Below, one piece after another: positions 26,383 through 35,515 of a stretch of 64,000 nt of DNA. The notes below the pieces were generated by a model. It was not told the origin of the DNA and did no database searches. It worked only from the letters and a program-made list of their open reading frames with translations. Every line of letters starts with the position of its first letter. Positions within the stretch are counted from its first letter, which is position 1. Source of the DNA: Sulfuricurvum sp. GTDB lineage: Bacteria; Campylobacterota; Campylobacteria; Campylobacterales; Sulfurimonadaceae. Made by a program: the position numbers and the translations under genes. The stretch is taken from NCBI GenBank assembly GCA_030694265.1, contig JAUXYP010000006.1, positions 215,772 through 279,771 of the forward strand, read 5' to 3'.

Positions 26383-26798
26383 TCAAAATGATATTTCTAC
26401 TCTTAGTAACACTCTCCGCAGCATTTGCAGGTGGTATAAAATGGGAAAAAGATTATGCGACTGCGTTGAAGCAATCTAAGGCACTGAACAAGCCGATGAT
26501 GTTTATCATTTCTAATCATAATTGTCACTTTTGTGTTCAATTTGAATCCACAGCCCTTAGCAATCCAAAAGTAATTCAAAAACTAAATACGCAATACGTA
26601 GCAGCAATTGCGTATGTGGATGAAAATCCTATTTTTCCGAATGATCTTTATGTCGGAGGAACACCTGCCACATGGTTTTTGAAAAGCGATGGTGAACCTT
26701 TGTTTGAGCCTTTGATGGGTGCCGTTGATACAACAGGATTTATAAAAGCACTTGATATTGTAAGTGATGAATACAAAAAAAAGTCAACGAAAAAATAA
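26379..26798 (+). CDS. Exported thioredoxin-fold protein
   Basis: 139-aa protein with a signal peptide (MIKMIFLLLVTLSAAFA) and a thioredoxin-like domain. The redox pair is CHFC in NHNCHFCVQFE, and VGGTPATWFL holds the cis-proline, so a thiol-disulfide role in the periplasm is likely. It resembles the DUF255/SoxW/DsbD-C-like group more than classical TrxA. Coupled to aroK by a 4-base overlap and followed by hisD 12 bases later. Electron donor and target are unknown; cytochrome c maturation is one option given the haem-c proteins nearby. Confidence 0.75.
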   Translation: MIKMIFLLLVTLSAAFAGGIKWEKDYATALKQSKALNKPMMFIISNHNCHFCVQFESTALSNPKVIQKLNTQYVAAIAYVDENPIFPNDLYVGGTPATWFLKSDGEPLFEPLMGAVDTTGFIKALDIVSDEYKKKSTKK

Positions 26799-26810
26799 GA
26801 AAGGGAGTAT

Positions 26811-28103
26811 ATGACTATTATCCAAAGCAGTGATGCCAATTTTCAAACGGTTTTCAGTGATTTATTGAATCGTGGAAAAATGGACATGGAACACGTATCC
26901 GTTGTTGTTAAAAGTCTTATTGATGACATTCGTGAAAGTCAGGACGACGCACTTATAGCGCATATTGAAAAATTCGATCGCTGGTCACCTAAAAACGGGG
27001 CTGATCTTCGTATTCATACCGCCGATATGAAAGCTGCGTATGAGGCACTCGAACCCAATCTAAAATCAGCATTGCATCTTGCCTATGATCGTATTCGTGC
27101 TTATCATGAGAAACAGCTTCCACGTAGTTGGTTTGATACGGAAGCCAATGGGACGATTCTAGGACAAAAAGTGACAGCAGTTGACCGTGCAGGACTTTAT
27201 ATTCCTGGAGGAAAAGCAGCGTATCCCAGTTCATTGCTAATGAATGTTATTCCAGCGCAAGTAGCAGGAGTAGAACAGATTATCGTATGTACACCAACCC
27301 CTGATAATGAACCGAATGCATTATTATTAGCAGCGTGCCATTTATGCGGAGTCAGCGAGGTGTTCAAAGTAGGCGGAGCAAGCGCGATTGCAGCAATGGC
27401 CTATGGAACACAAACGATTCCAAAAGTAGACGTTATTACAGGTCCGGGGAATATTTTTGTGGCAACGGCTAAAAAAATGGTATTTGGCGAAGTGAACATT
27501 GACATGATTGCAGGTCCCAGTGAAATAGGTATTCTCGCAGATGAAACAGCCAATGCGCGTCATATTGCGATTGATCTTTTGTCTCAGGCGGAACACGATG
27601 AGATGGCAAGCTCGATTCTCATAACAACGTCGCAAGAAATTGCGGATCAAACAGCTATCGAGATCGAAATATGGTTGGAGCAATTGCCAAGAGAAGTGAT
27701 TGCCCGCAAATCGATTGAAGAGAGAGCGGCAATCATTATCACTAAAACGATGGAAGAAGCAGTCAGCTTAATGAACCAAATTGCTCCTGAACATCTTGAG
27801 GTGGTTACGGTAAATCCTTTTGAATTACTTGCATCGATCAAACATGCCGGAGCGATCTTTTTAGGTCCCAATACTCCTGAAGCCATCGGTGATTATGTGG
27901 CAGGTCCAAACCATACATTACCAACAGGGGGAACGGCACGATTTTACTCACCACTTGGTGTTGAAAATTTCATGAAAAAATCCTCTATTATTGCGTTTTC
28001 ACGTCAAGCGATTAATGAAATTGGTGAAGCATGTGCCCTGATTGCTAACACCGAAGGATTGGGAGCCCACGAAGCGTCCGTTCGCTGCCGTTTAGAGTCA
28101 TAG
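26811..28103 (+). CDS. hisD: Histidinol dehydrogenase
   Basis: 430-aa zinc enzyme performing the last two steps of histidine synthesis (histidinol to histidine with two NAD+). DRAGLYIPGGKAAYPSS, VITGPGNIFVATAKK and IAGPSEI are family signatures; LSQAEHDEMASSIL and APEHLEV carry the zinc/catalytic residues (Gln, His, Glu-His). Length is typical. AAGGGAGT precedes the ATG. No other his gene is adjacent; genes for this pathway are commonly scattered in Campylobacterota. Confidence 0.95.
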   Translation: MTIIQSSDANFQTVFSDLLNRGKMDMEHVSVVVKSLIDDIRESQDDALIAHIEKFDRWSPKNGADLRIHTADMKAAYEALEPNLKSALHLAYDRIRAYHEKQLPRSWFDTEANGTILGQKVTAVDRAGLYIPGGKAAYPSSLLMNVIPAQVAGVEQIIVCTPTPDNEPNALLLAACHLCGVSEVFKVGGASAIAAMAYGTQTIPKVDVITGPGNIFVATAKKMVFGEVNIDMIAGPSEIGILADETANARHIAIDLLSQAEHDEMASSILITTSQEIADQTAIEIEIWLEQLPREVIARKSIEERAAIIITKTMEEAVSLMNQIAPEHLEVVTVNPFELLASIKHAGAIFLGPNTPEAIGDYVAGPNHTLPTGGTARFYSPLGVENFMKKSSIIAFSRQAINEIGEACALIANTEGLGAHEASVRCRLES

Positions 28104-28327
28104 ATCCCTAAAAGGTTTATGACGATTAAACTATCATTTTTCTAGTATTTGTTTCCTTCTTAGGCATACCTGTCTTATTATCAAAAAATAATCAATAAAT
28201 TAACTATTATTTAGATTGCATTAAAGCTATTTTGGCTACTATCCAACCAGCAATAATGCCGTTATAAGCATATTATGATGGCTAATTATTATTATTGTGT
28301 TGCACAATAGGAATTGAAGGAGTATAT
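28104..28327. promoter_or_regulatory. Upstream region of the molybdoenzyme operon
   Basis: A 224-base A/T-rich region, the longest regulatory gap before the respiratory operon. A perfect inverted repeat TTGTG-TTG-CACAA occupies 28295-28307, eight bases before the AAGGAG ribosome-binding site, where a repressor or a translational hairpin could act. TTATAA and TATTAT boxes occur near 28262 and 28271. No riboswitch was recognised. Confidence 0.4.
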
Positions 28328-28966
28328 ATGCAGTTAGGTTTCTTGGTAGACCTTCGCCTTTGTATGGGTTGTAAGGGCTGTGAGATCGCATGTAAAGTGG
28401 AAAATGAAGTTCCACTCAGTACATGGCGTCTTCGTGTAAAATATGTGGATGTGGGGAGTTTTCCGGAAACAAAACGAACATTTACTCCACTTCGTTGTAA
28501 TCACTGTGCTAATGCACCGTGTGAACGTATTTGTCCGGTTAGTGCATTGCACTATATCGAAAACGGCATTGTTAACATTGATAAAGATCGTTGTATCGGT
28601 TGTGCGGGCTGTATTATGGCATGTCCATACGGAGCGATTTACATCGATCCACTCACTCAAACTGCTGACAAATGTACCTATTGTGCACACCGTGTAGCGA
28701 GTGCCATGATGCCATCATGTGTTGTTGCATGTCCGGTAGAAGCAAACATATTTGGAGACTTGGACGATCCGATGTCAAATATTAGTAAATACATTCAAGA
28801 GAATCAAGGCAATGTCCAAGTGCGTAAGCCAGAAAAAGGGACGGATCCTCACCACTTCTATGTTGGCGGTGGCAATGTTACCTTGAATCCATTGGCATCA
28901 TTCAGAGCTGAAGGACATTCATTGTTTAATAATCTTACACATCTTCCAGTAGGAGGGCACCACTAA
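28328..28966 (+). CDS. Molybdoenzyme Fe-S electron-transfer subunit (PsrB/NrfC-like)
   Basis: 212-aa protein carrying four [4Fe-4S] sites. Cysteine groups are CMGCKGCEIAC (C12, C15, C18, C22), CNHCANAPCERIC, CIGCAGCIMAC and a final CTYC...CVVAC, the pattern of PsrB, NrfC, DmsB and TtrB. It carries electrons between the catalytic subunit and the membrane NrfD protein. It has no signal of its own and would be exported with the Tat-bearing partner. The start at 28328 is chosen over 28295 because AAGGAG precedes it and the upstream frame overlaps the inverted repeat. TAATG junction with the next gene. Confidence 0.9.
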   Translation: MQLGFLVDLRLCMGCKGCEIACKVENEVPLSTWRLRVKYVDVGSFPETKRTFTPLRCNHCANAPCERICPVSALHYIENGIVNIDKDRCIGCAGCIMACPYGAIYIDPLTQTADKCTYCAHRVASAMMPSCVVACPVEANIFGDLDDPMSNISKYIQENQGNVQVRKPEKGTDPHHFYVGGGNVTLNPLASFRAEGHSLFNNLTHLPVGGHH

Positions 28967-29865
28967 TGGCACATGAAATTATCGCAGCAACCAATGCTGT
29001 TGTTACTCTTGACGTAGCATTGCCGGGTATCGTATGGGGTTGGATTATTACCATGAATATGTGGGCAAAAAGTATCGGTACCGGTATTATTTTTATTGCC
29101 TTTTATTTATTGAAAAAATATCCGCTTGAAACAGGATTTATCCGTTTGCCTTCAGTAGTGATATCAATCGTATTTATTCACCTATTCTTATTTTTCACGG
29201 TGATTGACTTGCACCAGATGTTCAGATTCTGGCATATCTTTTTCCATCCTCATATGACGTCTATGATTACGATAGGTGCATGGTTGGCAACAGGATTTGT
29301 CGGTATCATCTTGGGTATGGCGTATTTCCTTTATATGAAAAAAGATGTAGCGATGTATGACAAATTGCTAGGATACGGTGTTGTCTTAGCCGTCCCTGTT
29401 ACGTTGTATACGGCGGGATTAATGGCTCAATCGACTGCACGTGAATTGTGGCAAATGCCTACAGAGTCGATTCAGATGATGTTAGCCGCTTTCTTGGCGG
29501 GATCAGCAACGATGCTTTTACTCGGCGGAAACAAATTTTCCGATACGATTAAAAAAGATTTAGCACTGATTTTGGGCTTTAGTGCTCTTACTGCATTTAT
29601 CATGTACATGTTAGAGTTGGTTTTTGGACCGATGAAGGCAGAAGAAGTTGTTGCAACATTAGAGTTCGTAAAAGGTGGAGAATATACATTTATGTTCTGG
29701 CTTGGTCAAATCGTTGCCTTCTTGATTCCTATGGCATTGGTATGCAAAAGTATTAAAGATAAATCGTATTATTTGTTGAAAATCGCTGCAGTGTCAGCGT
29801 TGGTCGGATTGTGGATTACCAAGCACGTATGGTTAGTTATCCCACAATTGTTAAACATGAGCTAA
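28966..29865 (+). CDS. NrfD/PsrC-type membrane anchor
   Basis: 299-aa integral membrane protein with about eight hydrophobic helices and few charged residues in them. The size and helix pattern match NrfD/PsrC/DmsC proteins that exchange electrons with quinone. IDLHQMFRFWHIFFHPH lies at a membrane edge, where such proteins hold quinone-site residues. It starts in the TAATG overlap with the Fe-S gene, and the catalytic subunit follows after eight bases. Direction of electron flow (quinol oxidation or quinone reduction) cannot be told from sequence. Confidence 0.88.
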   Translation: MAHEIIAATNAVVTLDVALPGIVWGWIITMNMWAKSIGTGIIFIAFYLLKKYPLETGFIRLPSVVISIVFIHLFLFFTVIDLHQMFRFWHIFFHPHMTSMITIGAWLATGFVGIILGMAYFLYMKKDVAMYDKLLGYGVVLAVPVTLYTAGLMAQSTARELWQMPTESIQMMLAAFLAGSATMLLLGGNKFSDTIKKDLALILGFSALTAFIMYMLELVFGPMKAEEVVATLEFVKGGEYTFMFWLGQIVAFLIPMALVCKSIKDKSYYLLKIAAVSALVGLWITKHVWLVIPQLLNMS

Positions 29866-29873
29866 AGAGGTAG

Positions 29874-32800
29874 ATGATGTATTTAGAAAGTAGAAGAACA
29901 TTTTTAAAAGGTGCCGCATTTACAGTTGCAGGCGCTGCGATTGCAAAGGGCGTATTTACAACGGATGCTGCTGCTGAATCTGTAGAGAACAGCAAGTTTA
30001 CCAATACACCTGACAGCCTTTCATTTTATCCGCCATTGGATCAGTGGGAAGGTTTCCAAGAGCTTGACGGTACAGACTGGAAGCGTGGTGGTATTAACCG
30101 TCATGGTGTGCAAAGCGAAGAGAATCCTGACGGTATTTTAGTACATGATTATATGATCGTTCCAACAGCATGTTCAAACTGTGAAGCATCATGTGGTTTG
30201 ACGGCGTGGATTGATAAAAAAACGATGACTATCAAAAAGTATATGGGTAATCCATTACACCCGGGCTCACGCGGACGTAACTGTGCCAAAGGGTATGCCG
30301 TTCAATCACAAATGTACGATCCTGATCGTATCCCGTTCCCACTTAAGCGTGCACCTGGTTCTAAGCGTGGAGAGGGTAAATGGATTCGTACAACATGGGA
30401 CGAAGCGATGACGACCATCGGTAAAAAGATGGGGGACACGATTCGTAAAGGGGATGAACTTTCTCGTAAATCCGTTATGTTCCATATAGGACGACCAAAT
30501 GAGAACGGATTCGTTCCCCAAGTATGGGAAACATTGGGGCTTGATGCGTATAACTCTCATACCAACATCTGTTCGTCAAACGGCCGTACACCGACGATTT
30601 GGACAGCAAACGATGACCGTACCAGTCCTGACTGGGCAAATGCGAAATTGATTTTCTTGAATTCTTCTCACGCAGCAGATGCAGGACACTATTTCCAACA
30701 ATCAGCAGGTTTCATTGCAGATGCTCGTAAGAAGGGCGCGAAGATGGTCGTTATGGACCCTCGTATGTCTAACTCTGCGGGTATGTCCGATCTATGGATT
30801 GCTGCATGGCCTGGGACGGAAGCGGCTATTTATCTTTACCTTGCTAACCGTATTTTGAACGAAAATATGACAGACAAAAAGTTTGTTAAAAAATGGTTCA
30901 ACTGGGAAACATTGATGAACGATCAAGTGCATCTTGATTTTATGCTTGAAAAAGGTCAAATTACCAAAGCGCCGACAGGTAACGGGTTTGATGACTATAT
31001 GGATCTTTTAAAAGACATGTATGCGCCTTATACCTTAGAGTATGCGGTTAAAGAAACACATGTTCCTGCGTATAAACTTGAAAAATTGTACGAGATGTTT
31101 ATCTGGGCTGGTGATGCAATTTCTACGTATATCTGGCGTGCAGCAGCTGCGGGTAACCGCGGTGCATGGATGGGCGGACGTGCAGCGTATTTCTGTATCG
31201 GTCTACGCGGTGCTATCGGTACTGAGGGTGGTACATTCTTCCACCACTGGCACGTTATTTCTGTCTCTGGTAAGGGTGGAAGTTCTACTGTTGGTCAGGG
31301 TGCAGGCGGAGCAGATGTTCCGAAAGTAAAAGTTTGGAATGAGTTAACATGGCCTCCTGAATGGCCTTTGTCAACGTATGAAATGTCGTATTTGTTACCG
31401 CATCTTCTTACCGATACGGCATGGCAAAAAAAATGGAATGATCGTGGTCTGAAAGTTCCAAGTAAACTAGCAGTGTACATTCCTCGTATGTATAACCCAG
31501 TCTGGATTAATCCTGATGGTTTCCGTTGGATTGAAGTGCTTAAAGACGAAACGAAGATGGAACTTACTATGAATCTCTCTCCGGTATGGTCAGAGACAAA
31601 CTGGTACATGGACTATGTTTTACCAGTTGGACTAGCAGGTGAGCGTCATGATCAGCACTCAGAAGCAACATTTCCGGCACGATGGACCTCTTTCCGTCAG
31701 CCGGTATTGCGCGTAGCATTAGAAAAATCAGGCTGGAAAGCTAAAAACCCTAACCGTGCGACTCTCGAAGCACACGTTAAAGCGGGTCTTGGCGAAGTAT
31801 GGGAAGACAATGAATTCTGGTTTGAGATGTGTGTTAACTATATCGATCCAGACGGTAGCCTCGGTATCAAGAAGATGTGGGAGTCCAAACGTCATCCAGG
31901 AAAACCGGTTACGATAGCTGAGTGGTATGATGCTGCGTTTGGTGACAACTTACCAAAACTTAAAGAAACGGCAACAAGCGACGAGCGTTACAGCAAGGAA
32001 GAATTTCCGGTTTATGCTTATTTACGTGACCATGGCGCGTGGATGGAAGAAGATAAGATCTATAATGCGATGGAACGCGAGCTTAAATTTGAAGACGGTG
32101 AAGTTGTCTCTCATGGGCATAAATTTGATGCTGGTTCTATGAGTGTCGGGACTGCGGGTGTAATTTCTGCAAAAGACCATACGGGTAAAGAGAAAAAAAT
32201 CGGTATTGAAATCGATGGTAAAAAGATGGAAGGATTTGAAACCCTTACGCGTAAGTTGGAATTCTTTACACAATGGGCTACGGATTGGAAATGGAGAGAG
32301 TACGCAATGCCGTTCTATCCACGTAATGACAAAGAAAAGACAGAAATGGTGCATCTTGTATCCCAAGTTAACCACATGTATATGAAAGAGGAAAATTCAT
32401 TCGCTCTTAATACCGTATTCCGTTTGCCGTATAACATTCATACCCGTTCTGCGAACTCCAAGCACTTGATGGAGATTTCACAGAATCATGACCCAATTTG
32501 GATTTATACTAAAGATGCGCAGCGTCTTGGATTCAAACGCGGCGATGCTATGCGTGTTAAAATTGTGGATACGGTTTCCGGTTTAGAGAGCGGTTACTTT
32601 GTCGCTATGGCAGTTCCTACAGAGGGTGTTATGCCAGGTACATTGGCGTGTTCACACCATGGTGGACGTTGGAAATTGACCAATCATGTCACTATTCCTA
32701 ATGGTGTCACTGATGGTAAAGTAGCTCCTTCTACGGCGCCACGTGATCTATCAAATAAAGAGTACATTAAAGAATCACCGGTAAATATCGGTAAAGAGGG

Positions 32801-33266
32801 TGCACAAATCAAGATTGAGGATTACAGCGGTACCGCTGGTATTAACAGTTTTGGTGTTCCGGTTGCAGAAGTGCAAATGGATGGAAAAGTTGGTAAACTC
32901 AAGTACGTTGAGGGTATCAAAGGGTTTAAAGCAGAGCGTTTTGCTGAGTACAACCGCGACTCTGAAAATGTTTGGTGGGATGGATTAACAGGTTCATGGC
33001 AAAATGCTGTAGCTGCTCCACATCCAGATCCTGTATCGGGTATGCACTGTTGGCACCATAAGGTTATGTTAGAGCCTGCTCAACCGGGTGATAAAATTGG
33101 TGATATTTTTGTAAATTATGACAATAATCTTAAAGTATATCAAGCATGGAGAGATAAACTTTCGAGAGGTTTGGATGAAAATTCAACCATACGTCGTCCT
33201 CGCCATATCAAGCGTCCATGGGTCACTCTTGAACCTACAGCATACGATGTCAATTTCAAGTCTTAG
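29874..33266 (+). CDS. Large Tat-exported molybdopterin oxidoreductase catalytic subunit
   Basis: 1130-aa member of the DMSO reductase/CISM family. SRRTFLK at residues 6-12 is a perfect Tat signal, so the active site faces the periplasm. C100, C103, C107 and C137 bind the [4Fe-4S] cluster. NICSSNGR (C233) supplies a probable cysteine ligand to molybdenum or tungsten, and the C-terminal MGD-binding domain (LRPYN... HTRSANSKHL, RGDAMRVKI) is present. It is larger than PsrA (about 760) and close to TtrA-type enzymes (about 1000), with a C-terminal extension. With NrfD and PsrB partners it could reduce polysulfide, thiosulfate or tetrathionate, or oxidise a sulfur or arsenic compound. The substrate is not assigned. 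Confidence 0.88.
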   Translation: MMYLESRRTFLKGAAFTVAGAAIAKGVFTTDAAAESVENSKFTNTPDSLSFYPPLDQWEGFQELDGTDWKRGGINRHGVQSEENPDGILVHDYMIVPTACSNCEASCGLTAWIDKKTMTIKKYMGNPLHPGSRGRNCAKGYAVQSQMYDPDRIPFPLKRAPGSKRGEGKWIRTTWDEAMTTIGKKMGDTIRKGDELSRKSVMFHIGRPNENGFVPQVWETLGLDAYNSHTNICSSNGRTPTIWTANDDRTSPDWANAKLIFLNSSHAADAGHYFQQSAGFIADARKKGAKMVVMDPRMSNSAGMSDLWIAAWPGTEAAIYLYLANRILNENMTDKKFVKKWFNWETLMNDQVHLDFMLEKGQITKAPTGNGFDDYMDLLKDMYAPYTLEYAVKETHVPAYKLEKLYEMFIWAGDAISTYIWRAAAAGNRGAWMGGRAAYFCIGLRGAIGTEGGTFFHHWHVISVSGKGGSSTVGQGAGGADVPKVKVWNELTWPPEWPLSTYEMSYLLPHLLTDTAWQKKWNDRGLKVPSKLAVYIPRMYNPVWINPDGFRWIEVLKDETKMELTMNLSPVWSETNWYMDYVLPVGLAGERHDQHSEATFPARWTSFRQPVLRVALEKSGWKAKNPNRATLEAHVKAGLGEVWEDNEFWFEMCVNYIDPDGSLGIKKMWESKRHPGKPVTIAEWYDAAFGDNLPKLKETATSDERYSKEEFPVYAYLRDHGAWMEEDKIYNAMERELKFEDGEVVSHGHKFDAGSMSVGTAGVISAKDHTGKEKKIGIEIDGKKMEGFETLTRKLEFFTQWATDWKWREYAMPFYPRNDKEKTEMVHLVSQVNHMYMKEENSFALNTVFRLPYNIHTRSANSKHLMEISQNHDPIWIYTKDAQRLGFKRGDAMRVKIVDTVSGLESGYFVAMAVPTEGVMPGTLACSHHGGRWKLTNHVTIPNGVTDGKVAPSTAPRDLSNKEYIKESPVNIGKEGAQIKIEDYSGTAGINSFGVPVAEVQMDGKVGKLKYVEGIKGFKAERFAEYNRDSENVWWDGLTGSWQNAVAAPHPDPVSGMHCWHHKVMLEPAQPGDKIGDIFVNYDNNLKVYQAWRDKLSRGLDENSTIRRPRHIKRPWVTLEPTAYDVNFKS

Positions 33267-33321
33267 GACTTGAACCCTTTTCCTAACCTTCTTCTCTCAT
33301 GTACTTTTCAGTCGAAGTAGC

Positions 33322-33327
33322 TACAAT
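33322..33327 (+). promoter_or_regulatory. -10 box of the torD-like operon
   Basis: TACAAT, 27 bases before the ATG at 33354, with AAAGG in between. It allows the accessory genes to be transcribed apart from the structural genes. Confidence 0.4.
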
Positions 33328-33353
33328 CCCATCACTATTTAAAGGTCTGATTA

Positions 33354-33977
33354 ATGGATGAAATTATCGCACGTAGTAATATCTACGCTCTTCTTTCTCG
33401 TATAATGCTCCAAGAGCTTGACGTTGAAATGTTGAATACACTAATGAATGACGAAACGGTTTTAGAATTCTTGCCTCACTGGAATGAGTGGGAATTGCGC
33501 GATACTATGCCTAACCAAAAGCTTTTAGAGGAATATTTAAATCCTGATTTCACGAATCTGTCACTTTTGCATTTAGTTCCTTATGAGACTTTTTACACAC
33601 GTGCGGATCAAATGATTGAAACTGGCGGAGCCAACCCTGTTACGGACATGTACAGTGCCTATGATTTTATCGTGGATTATGCTGTTGCACGTGTTGTGTC
33701 ATCGGATCATATTGGTGTAGAACTTGAATTCATGCATCACTTGTGTCAGGCACAAATAAAAGCGATAGAAGAGGGTGACACTGATTCTGCCACTGAACTG
33801 CAGGCAGTTCAACATCGTTTTTTGAATACCCATTTGCTCCAATGGGCGCCTATGTATCTTATTAATATGAAGTATGAATCACGTACTCCATTGTACTATG
33901 ATGCGGCCGAAATGGCATTAGAATTTATTCTCTCTGACAATGAAATTTTAAGCGCGGTTGTAGCTAAAGCTTCATGA
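33354..33977 (+). CDS. TorD-family molybdoenzyme chaperone
   Basis: 207-aa all-helical cytosolic protein. The start IIARSNIYALLSRIML, the central LVPYETFYTRADQM, and DHIGVELEFMHHLC followed by FLNTHLLQWAPMYL are the TorD/DmsD family motifs (E-Y-xx-LF and P-HxxxEL-x-FM types). Such chaperones bind the Tat signal of the catalytic subunit and hold it until the molybdenum cofactor is inserted. Placed 87 bases after the catalytic subunit and overlapping the next gene by four bases. Confidence 0.9.
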   Translation: MDEIIARSNIYALLSRIMLQELDVEMLNTLMNDETVLEFLPHWNEWELRDTMPNQKLLEEYLNPDFTNLSLLHLVPYETFYTRADQMIETGGANPVTDMYSAYDFIVDYAVARVVSSDHIGVELEFMHHLCQAQIKAIEEGDTDSATELQAVQHRFLNTHLLQWAPMYLINMKYESRTPLYYDAAEMALEFILSDNEILSAVVAKAS

Positions 33978-35068
33978 GTCTTTTAATCCTCTCTCCAAGT
34001 TCATGTGTCAGAGCACTGAGTGTAAATTCGATTTGTACCCATTGCAGTGATGTCTGTCCGACAGGGGCTATTAGTATCACTGGGCGTCTTCCTTCTATTA
34101 ATCAAGCCCAATGTGTTGGATGTGCGGGATGTGTTTCAGTATGTCCTACGGAAGCGTTGAACCTTGATGATTTTAGCCCTACCGATTTTTTCTTCTCGTT
34201 TGCAGCAGATAAAGAAAATCTTCTTTCTTGCCAAAAGAATGTACCGTGTATAGCTGCCTTAAGCTCTGAACAATTAATCTCCTTTGCTCAAATGAAGCAA
34301 GGAGTTGTTTTGGATACGGGTCACTGCGGCCAATGCGATATTGGAGAACGTATTTTGACAGTCATGGCAACAACGATTGATAATTCTAATTATCTTCTTG
34401 AAGCAATAGAGTCACCATACAGAGTGAAGTGTGAAAATATAGCGTTTACAGATACGATTGAATCTGAAGATAAAGTGGATCGAAGAGATTTTTTCAAGAA
34501 CTTTCACTTACGTGGGATAGGCAAAGCGCGCAGTGATTTTGAAAAAGAGATACAGCGTACGACAGATGAATTTGTAGAATATACGACTGACAGTTCTGAT
34601 ACTAAAGCGCTACGGACGAAGAAGATAACGGATCGCCGTAAGCTTTTTTTTACCGCATTAAAGCGTTTTGAAGTTCCGTCTGAATTTCATGTGGTACAAA
34701 GCGAAAGAATCGTCTTTACCTCGCAAAAACTTTTGGATGAAGAGTTGTGTACTGCTTGTGAAATGTGTCACCGTGTGTGTCCTACGGGCGCATTGACTTC
34801 GGACATGCGTAACTCTAAAATTGATTTTGACCCTTTTTTATGTGTGAAATGTCATTTGTGTCATGATGTATGTGAACCTAACGCTATTACGCTCTCAACG
34901 TCGTATAACCTAAAAGAGTGGTATGTGCCCAGCGTTCAAAATTTGGCGACGTTTGCAGTACGTCGATGTAATGAGTGTGATGGCTTATTCAGTTCAGTCG
35001 CAGGAGAAAAAATTTGCCGCCGCTGCCGCCTTGAAGAGGAAGAAGCGCGCGAACTATGGGGGTTATAA
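33974..35068 (+). CDS. Multi-cluster ferredoxin-type protein of the molybdoenzyme locus
   Basis: 364-aa soluble iron-sulfur protein. The N-terminal CTHCSDVCPTGA and CVGCAGCVSVCPTEA form a 2[4Fe-4S] ferredoxin; the middle has isolated cysteines (CQKNVPC, CGQC); a second ferredoxin near 255-305 has CTACEMCHRVCPTGA and CVKCHLCHDVCEPNA; and a C-terminal zinc-ribbon-like pair (CNEC near 332, CRRC near 348) ends it. No signal peptide, so cytosolic. It could feed electrons to cofactor assembly, or link the enzyme to a cytosolic donor. The ATGA overlap with torD and the one-base spacing to the next gene show tight coupling. Confidence 0.85.
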   Translation: MSLLILSPSSCVRALSVNSICTHCSDVCPTGAISITGRLPSINQAQCVGCAGCVSVCPTEALNLDDFSPTDFFFSFAADKENLLSCQKNVPCIAALSSEQLISFAQMKQGVVLDTGHCGQCDIGERILTVMATTIDNSNYLLEAIESPYRVKCENIAFTDTIESEDKVDRRDFFKNFHLRGIGKARSDFEKEIQRTTDEFVEYTTDSSDTKALRTKKITDRRKLFFTALKRFEVPSEFHVVQSERIVFTSQKLLDEELCTACEMCHRVCPTGALTSDMRNSKIDFDPFLCVKCHLCHDVCEPNAITLSTSYNLKEWYVPSVQNLATFAVRRCNECDGLFSSVAGEKICRRCRLEEEEARELWGL

Positions 35069-35515
35069 ATGATGAACAATGATAATTCCATAACAGTGGA
35101 AACAGCACTCTATGGGTATATTGCCGAGGAGGCGCACAGTAGCCGCTTTTGTGCTATCGTTAATAAGTTATTCAAAGGAAATAACGTTAATGCAATGGCG
35201 ATTCCGATGAACATACGTCCCGATGATGTTACCTTTACAATTTCACAAATGCGCAGTTCAAAATTAAGCGGTGCTGTGATTTCGATGGAGTATCAAGAAG
35301 AAGCTTTTGGGCTGTTGGATAATGCCTCTGAAGCGTCCAAAACAGCTGGATACAGTGATTTTATCCGTATTGTAGATGGAAAACTTTTCGGTGAGCTTAT
35401 TATGCCATCAGCACTGGAAAAATTTGCGCAAAGCGATGAGTTTCAAGACGACATAGCTCTCAATTCGATGACACGTTATTTTTACGAATCAACAACAGGA
35501 GAATACAATGAATAA
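35069..35515 (+). CDS. Shikimate-dehydrogenase N-domain-like pseudoenzyme
   Basis: 148-aa protein that I read as the substrate-binding domain of AroE without its NADP domain. LYGYIAEEAHSSRF aligns with the G-x-PI-x-HS-x-SP start of AroE, ISMEYQEEAF (71-80) with VTVPFKEEAF, and AGYSDFIRIVDGKLFG with AGAVNTL...DGxLxGxN. The catalytic lysine position is Gln (Q76) and the catalytic aspartate after GxN is missing, so catalysis is unlikely. Its place between a ferredoxin and an unrecognised protein in a molybdoenzyme operon suggests a structural or ligand-sensing role. The resemblance is by eye and needs a profile search. Confidence 0.6.
   Translation: MMNNDNSITVETALYGYIAEEAHSSRFCAIVNKLFKGNNVNAMAIPMNIRPDDVTFTISQMRSSKLSGAVISMEYQEEAFGLLDNASEASKTAGYSDFIRIVDGKLFGELIMPSALEKFAQSDEFQDDIALNSMTRYFYESTTGEYNE

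Noticed and set aside
27342..27683. Minus-strand frame inside hisD
   Set aside because: Antisense to conserved hisD motifs and without a ribosome-binding site.
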